64,000 nucleotides of DNA from positions 310,001 to 374,000 of the forward strand of contig JAWWNJ010000082.1 in NCBI GenBank assembly GCA_037176885.1, written 5' to 3'. The notes beneath the pieces were generated by a model. That model was not told the DNA's origin, did not search any database, and was given only the letters and a program-made list of their open reading frames with translations. Shown here piece by piece: positions 57,087 to 64,000 of this stretch. Numbering within the stretch: position 1 is the stretch's first letter; every line of letters starts with the position of its first letter. The position numbers and the translations under genes were made by a program. This stretch comes from Favolaschia claudopus. Lineage: Eukaryota > Basidiomycota > Agaricomycetes > Agaricales > Mycenaceae.

Positions 57087-60000
57087 TGACGCAGAAGGAG
57101 ACCGCCGAGAGATCGCGAGAGTACACGTAGGAGTTTAGACCGATGCCATGCAGTGGGAAGCGAGGAGAAAGATAACCGGCTAACACAGCCAGTTATCAGC
57201 AGGGCCGGCTATCTCCGATCTCGAATAGGCGCAAAACGAGAGGGTACCGTGTCGAGCGGTAAGAACTTGAATGCTTACTGTGTTAGCTTATATCCTGTAC
57301 ACTGGGAATGTAGGCCGTGAGAGCCAGACCGCCGTGCTCGAGAATTGCACACCTCAAAATTTTGGAAATGAATGGCTTACTTACCATTTTAGGCAGCTGC
57401 GGCGTTTGTCTTCCTCTTACCTTCACTCACTCACTTCTCACTTCTCAGCTTCGTTGTCCCGCGTACGCCGCCTTTGCTCACCCCGCTGCATGAAACGCGC
57501 TCCGCCCTCTTCCTCACCGTCGTCGCCTTTCCCCGGTCCGCGTCTAAACGGCGCTGAGAGCGCGACGTACCATCACCACTCCGTCACCGTCACTGCCACT
57601 CTTGAGGTCGTCGTCCCCTTGACGCCCCATCCTTCCCTCGCCCGCAAACCCCACGCCGCTACCGTGTCCTGCCTGCCGCTAGGACGTGCGCCGTCTCTTT
57701 ACTTCACTGACTACTTACACTAAATTTCAGTTCTAGTCTATTCTACGACATTGTCAACGCAGAAACGGAGGGAAAGGGGGAGAAAACGTACCTCGCAAAC
57801 GGAGTCCGAGAGCTGCGGGAAAATACGGTGCGTCTACCTATCTATTTCCTCGTCTACCTCTTCGCCGGCCTCGGCGCATCGTCTCGGCCAACCATCGCCA
57901 CCTCACCTCACCTTGCCTCACCGTGTCCGCCACCTCTTGAAACCCGCAGCCGCTCGTCGCTCGCCGACGCCATCCCGACACTCGCCCTCACCCAGGCGTC
58001 TTCACCCCGCTCCCTCGTTTCCCATTCCCCGAAATCCGCAGCCGCCCACCTATCGCCGTGGCCATCCCGATGCTCCCCTCGCGAAGACGTCGAGGATATC
58101 GACAGCCTCACGCTAATGCAGATCTCGGCGGCGTACTCGTTACCACCGGCGCGTGCGCCGTCGTTTCTACCCTGCAAATTCTTCCAGTCAGCCGAACGCG
58201 TCGAGGAGCAAGATCGTATGCCACGTACCGTGTCCGTAAATAGCCAATAAATCAATTTTGCGCTAAACTGCCCGCGTGAATCCATGAGCAAAGTTGCGAG
58301 TCAGCGGAAATCACTCACTCGTGAAGAAGTCCAGCGCTACTGGGCTGAATTCAACGAAAACTGTGAAGATTGTCAACGAGTCGCATAGAGCAAGAGTCAA
58401 AAAGACTTCGATTGGTGCAAAACTGCCAAGTCAGTCGAAACAGCGCGAAATGGAAGAGACGTCGCAAAACAATTAGCTAACTAGAGAAACGGAATAAAAC
58501 GAAGACTCACCAGATGCAGCTTGGTGCGGTGCAGAGCGCAGAGAAATCTAAATACCCAAAATGTCAGTTTTAAATCAAATTTCAAGTCAACGTAGAATGC
58601 GTACCTTGAGAGATCTAACGAGCGGGGCGTGCTAAAGGTAAAGAAAACTGTAAGAAATGAGTTAACAAGTCGAGTGAATACGCTGATACTACGATTGTAC
58701 CGAGTCGAGTCGAAACGAGCGAAATGAAGGTAAAGTATAGCTCGAGACAAAGGAAACCGAAAGAAATGAATACAGCTTACATTCACGAGATGCAGTTTGG
58801 TGCGATGCAAAGCATACAAATTGAATCTGAACAATTTCAATTCAAGGTAAGCTTTGAGAATGAAGTTCAAGGAAATTGAATGAACTCACTGTGCTGCCCT
58901 AACCAGTCGAAATGTGCATAGCACTCGATTCCTAATGAAAGTTTCAAACCCGTCAGTTTCAACGGTTCAGATTCAAGCTGAAAGACTTACCTCGTAGCAC
59001 CAGTCGAAATGTGCATCTCATTGCAGATGGCACTCGACGATGAAAAACCTAATGAGAGATGAAAGTCAAAGTAGTTCAAGTCGAGACGAACTTGAATAGA
59101 ATACACTTGACCTCATTGCACAAACAGTCGAAACGTGCACTGTCTCTTTGCAGATAGCACTCGGTTGAGATATACCTAATGGAAGATTGAGGTCAAGGTC
59201 GAGTTGAAGGCAAGACAAACTTGAATAGATTGGCTCACTCACCGACGCCCTAAACAGTTGTCAAGCAAGGTATGTTGAACATGTAGATGTATGTACTATG
59301 AAAGTGGGCCAATTGAAAGAGCATCGATGATAGAGTCAGGGTAACATACATACCTTTCGAACATAAAAAGCACTGAACGGCAGTGAGATAGGTCAGCGGT
59401 GGTTTGAAACGAAGACGGTGACGGCGTGGACTCACAACGATGCCCGACTACCCGTCAGCGCCACTCAACAACTTCCACCTCCAATCCGACCAACCCAGAT
59501 GAGAGACTAGGATAGACAATGGATCAACAGCCTGCAATGGGAGAAAAGATCATCAGTGCACCGAACGAAGAGTCGAGTTCAAGTTGAACTCACCAACGTC
59601 GACGGCGGCGTCGAGGAGAAGGGTAGCGTTGAGGGCGAGGGCGAGGGCAAGGTGGGCGGATATGGGCTAGAGGAGTCAGAGTAGATGGTGGGGGGAAGGA
59701 AAGAGGGCGAGTGTTGACATCCCGTACACGCACGGCTTATATACCCTCAGACGGCCTTCCACGGCTCCCCCGATTTCAACCACAAGATCTCCGTTTCCAT
59801 GCCCTCAATATGACTCGGAGTGGTTCCGCGGACCTCGCGTAGAGACTCCGAAATAGAATCTCGCACACGCGGCGAGGAATCGGTAGCGTTGTCGAGATGG
59901 TTGGAATGCCTGAAATATTCGTATGTCGGCGGAGATGGGGGATACGAGGCTGCGCACCAGTTTCCATGCGTATCTGACAGTTCTCATCAAATTCCAAAGG

Positions 60001-63000
60001 TTATCCCCGCCGAAACCCTGACTCTCCGCGTTGAAAACTGCGATGTTGGAAAGTGGTTGAATTGCAGATACGAAGTTGTGGGTGCGGTGGTGAGCTAGTA
60101 TAAGGCCTCAGCAACAGTAAAGATAAGTTCAAGTAAGTCTGAGCAGCTAAATATAGCATGAGTCACAGCGATACCGCTAAACAAGCGAGAAATAGGAAAT
60201 CGCACCAGAATTCCCTGTCCATTCTCCGCCGCTCTTTTCGCTCTAACAGCATTTCCGAATCCTCAGCGTATCCATGGAGTCTATTTTGGGTGACTTCCGC
60301 CAACACAGCCCGGACCCTGACCTTCTGAACCGCGTTTTCACGCAATTGCTGCATTTGCCGTTTCCGCCGTTTCTGCAGCCCTGAGCGGCCATTTCGGCGG
60401 GATTAGTGTTCAAGGCAGTTCAAAACATGTGCGGGTACTCACCTGAGTTGTTATAGCCCAAAACACCCAGTGAAACCAAAACCGATGATGGAGGTAGAGG
60501 ACAAGAGGGAACGCCTTCCTATTCTGGACGCCGGCGTTGAACTGTCAAAAACTATTTGGTGGCGTTTGCCCCCGGCTTGCTCTCAACCGCCATCACCGAC
60601 AAATTTTTTATCAGTTATCTTCGCGGTGCCTCGACGGCATATCGCTTTGACCTTGCGGCATTCAAGTCATCAACATTCGGTCTGCCAGCAGCGTTTCGTT
60701 ACAGGCTCTTTAGCGAAATCCAGGCCGGCTCAGATTGATATCAAGTTCAACATTCGGCGCGTTCGCTTACCAGAAACTATCTTTGGCTGTGGGATCCCGC
60801 TCTCGTTAATCTGCACGATGGATCTGCAAACTCTCGGCAACGTTACCCGACTCGCGCGACGGCGCCGTCCCCACCGACCCCGACTCCAAGCGGTCAAAGT
60901 CGCAAAAATAACTTGTTTCTCAAATCGACTGTCCCTCCTGTCGCTTCCTACTTAGATTGGAGATCGGGGCTGGGGCTGCTGGGCTATTTACTGCACTGTG
61001 AGTACTTTTGCGCATTATTTTCGTCTCTTGCGAATACACATTCCTTTCAACTCGAAATTCAATCTGGTTGAATCTTCGTTTGAATTTTGAATGTTTCGTT
61101 GTTTGCGAGGCGAAACATGCTATTTTGCCTATGACGCGCCGTCCTCTCTCACTTTTTTTAGCTGTATAGGCTCACCGCAATCATATCTGATTTTGTGTTA
61201 TTTACAGATCGACTCGATTTCGAGATCTACGCGCCCCCGCTAATCCCACCTCCCAAAATGGCGGCGGTGACTCAACGAGATGAGAGAGACTATTAATATA
61301 TCGGCGGAAGACGCGTTGCTCAGGGCCATGACACGGGTATGTGCATCTGTTTTGTTGAATGTTTGATTTGATGCACCGCAACTCAACCAAATCACGGCAG
61401 CTCCTTCCTTTATCACCACCACCACCTCGCCCCATCTTCAACTTTGTCCCCACTTCCCTCTCCCCCAACACCCAACCCGCTTACCCGGCGCTTCCTCGAC
61501 ATAGCTAGCTCCTCTTTCCCAACCTTCAAGTCGTCGAGTTCTCAAGTTGAACTCGGACACCCAACGCTCCCAGGTGAGCTTCCTTTCTCCGCCTTTCTCC
61601 TTCAACATCTAGCCCATCTCTGACGAGCTTTTCAGTCTCCTTCGAATGCTTTTGAACCTCGACAAACGCCTCACGCCCCATCAACTCAACTTTGTCACGC
61701 ACCACAACTCTCGTGCAGTCAACGCGCCGCTTCGCGGCGCCAACCTGTCATGGATTCTCAGGTATGTGCAGGGCTTCTGCGATGGAACTTTCTCTTCTGT
61801 TCTAACGACGTTGCGAGCAGTTTTCAACCTTGCTTTTGCCGCCGGCAGGCCAGCCGCGCCACTCCAAAACTCGTTCCAGCGTCTTTCCTGTTGTCAACCA
61901 CCTCGTCGCGAGCGCGCCGCAAAGCGTTGCTTCTCTTTTACAATTCATAAGGCATGTGTGCCGCTCCTTGACATTTTCTTGTGTTCTGACCACCTTTTAG
62001 ATAGATCTTCGAGCCCGTTTCGGCTGCCGGCAGGCAAACTCAGGCTCCCGCCTTGGAGTTGAGTTGAACTCAACTCAGCTTCGTCATTGCGAATCAAGCA
62101 CTCTTTCGACGCGACGGGCGCGCCGCGAAGCCGCGCTCAACCTTCTAACGAGGTGTGTGAATCACTCCCATTGTGTACTTTTCGCGCTGTTCTGACACCA
62201 TATTCAACAGTTTTGCAAAATAATTTTGGCCGCCGGCAGGCTAACCCCGCCCCTTCAACCTTAGACCAACATAGCTTTGCAATGTCTTCGACGATTTCGG
62301 CATCTCACAAGCGCCGCCCAGTGGCGCATACTCCTAACGCGATGTATCGATGTCCCGCGAGCGGGACGCATGCTCGGTGAGTATCCAACCTCTTTCCCTC
62401 AATACACAAGTACTAACTCATTTCAAGCTTTTGTTTCTCGGGTTCAAGCCGCCGGCAGGCTAATACCGCCCCCGACGATTCAATCAGCAAGTCCCCGAGC
62501 AACTTCAAGTCGTTGGGGTCGCCGTTGCCGCCGCGACGCCAACTCTCGACTGCATATTTCGACGTCCCGCGAGCGGGACGTATACTTGGTAACTGTTCAT
62601 CTGATGTTCAAATTCGGACTTGCTCTGAGTTTTTTTCCAGGCGTTCAAGCCGCCGGCAGGCTAACCCACGTCCCCAAGTTCTAAGCGGCGTACGTACCTT
62701 TGCCTTGCCTTCAACGGCATCCCGCGAGCGCCGCGCAGCGGCGCGTACTCTTGACACTATGTATCGACGTCCCGCGAGCGGGACGCAGGCTCGGTGAGTC
62801 TTCAATTCTATCCCTGAATGCGCAAATTCTGACGATATAGCAGCCTTTTTTCTACGGGTTCGGGCCGCCGGCAGGCAAATGCGCTCCTCAAGGATCAAAA
62901 CGGCGGGTGTCTGGAGTCTGCCTCTCAAGGCTCGGGTCCAACGCTGCGAGCGGCGCGTTACGGTGCTATGTTTTTTCCGTGTTGGTGAGTTCTTGTTCCA

Positions 63001-64000
63001 CTGTACTTCTTTGTTATGTTTAGACGAAAGATGATCTTGGTGATGCGTTGAAGGGCGTCGCTCACATTGAATACTGTATATATCGCGTTCCTGCGAGCGC
63101 TTCCGATGCTCGGTAAGTTTTCCTGAAAGCTTGGACGTGTTTTGTTCGATTTCCTTTGCATTTTTCTTTGCATTTCGCCGCCTCGCGATGACTATACGTA
63201 TCAATCTCCCGCGACCGAGAGCTCATACAGGTGGGTCTCTATCTTACATCCCAGCCGTTTGTCTCGCGTCCCCACCGTGCCGGGGACTCTGTTTTTCAAA
63301 ATCCGATTTTTCGCGTTCCCGCGAGCGACGCCAATCCAAAGCAGCGAATGGAGTCGTTACTTCGAGCCCGTGATCTTCTCATTTCAATGCACCCCCAACG
63401 TCGACTACGATATATATCTTCGTCCCGCGAGCAAGAACTTGCCTCCGCGTTGAAAATTCGACTTGACTCAAAGGTGAGTTCCTATCCATTGATTTCGAGC
63501 GCGCTGACTGATTGGAGCTCTCGAATATACGAAAATTGCGCTGAGACGACGGATTTGCTTCCCGCGACCGACTTGCTTTCAAGTTGCAAGACTTTCGAAT
63601 CTCAAGACTCTCAGCAATTCACTGAATTCCGAGTCTTGTACCGAATTGCCTTCAAATTTCAAGATTCTGTCCCGAATTTCGAGTCTTGGTGCAAAAACGG
63701 CCAGTTCTCCCAACTCGACACTTCAAAAAATATCGACTCATGCGACGATTTGGTGCGCATTCCAACTTTGACTTGGTAGAATTCATGTATTCGTCGCAAA
63801 TGAATATATTCACTTTAAACTGCTAAAACACGCGAATGACACGCTAATTAACGCGTCTCGACGCGTCCCTCGAGTTCCCTCTGAGTCTACAACACATTCC
63901 CCTCCTCTCCTGCCCAAACGGCGCGTCAAGTCACGGGAAAACGCGTTCACGCACCTTCAAAATCTAAATTTTCTCCCCCGGCAGTCAATCCCCAAACATA
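55422..64000. repeat. 8.73-kb tandem duplication, copy 2 (runs off the window)
   Basis: Matches 46696-55267. The window ends inside it, so it is unknown whether there are further copies. It repeats the minus-strand splice-rich region (57087-59733), the TATA box, the centre (59744-61533) and the plus-strand modules (61533-63793; GCCGCCGGCAGGC-type motif at 61838, 62022, 62229, 62448, 62649 and 62864). Confidence 0.93.

Overview
The window looks like a scaffold piece from a basidiomycete fungus (Agaricomycetes). Genes are split by many 45-65 base GT-AG introns. Several protein types are common in mushroom-forming fungi: a DUF6697 protein, a But2-like single-pass membrane protein, F-box/LRR paralogs, DUF3328/UstYa-like proteins and expanded P450, SDR and AKR families. 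Gene models were spliced by eye from GT/GC-AG sites and checked for reading frame; family names come from recognised motifs, not from searches.

Left part (0.4-6 kb): two DUF3328/UstYa-like paralogs, a convergent But2-like gene, one arm of a dispersed inverted repeat, and a berberine-bridge-type FAD oxidoreductase. 6-18 kb: a Pmt4-type protein O-mannosyltransferase with a long Ser/acidic tail, three F-box/LRR paralogs that sit next to copies of that tail exon, and a DUF6697 nuclear protein. 18-27 kb: a P450, a secreted beta-propeller (lactonase-like) protein, mitochondrial malate dehydrogenase (with a 6-nt exon) and cyclin C, the last two divergently transcribed.

28-39 kb: an aldo-keto reductase with an apparent frameshift, an alpha/beta hydrolase, a decayed second AKR, a WD40 plus inositol-5-phosphatase protein, a tiny Costars-domain gene whose start codon seems to be split by an intron, an intact short-chain dehydrogenase, and the 3' remnant of a third AKR. 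39.5-43.4 kb: a second SDR whose last exon is interrupted by a tandem pair (0.55 kb and 2.04 kb) of an unclassified insertion element. 43.9-48.4 kb: a second P450 convergent with an MFS transporter.

46.7 kb to the window end: one ~8.73 kb segment present twice in tandem. It carries the 5' part of the MFS gene (whole in copy 1, truncated in copy 2) and ~7 kb without recognisable proteins. That 7 kb is full of well-formed splice signals, a TATA box and degenerate exon-like modules repeating every ~100-270 bases on the minus strand and ~200 bases on the plus strand. This duplicated, spliced-looking but apparently non-coding block is the least explained part of the window. The metabolic enzymes do not form an obvious single pathway; the left-edge UstYa-like pair plus FAD oxidase could be the border of a specialised-metabolism cluster lying outside the window.
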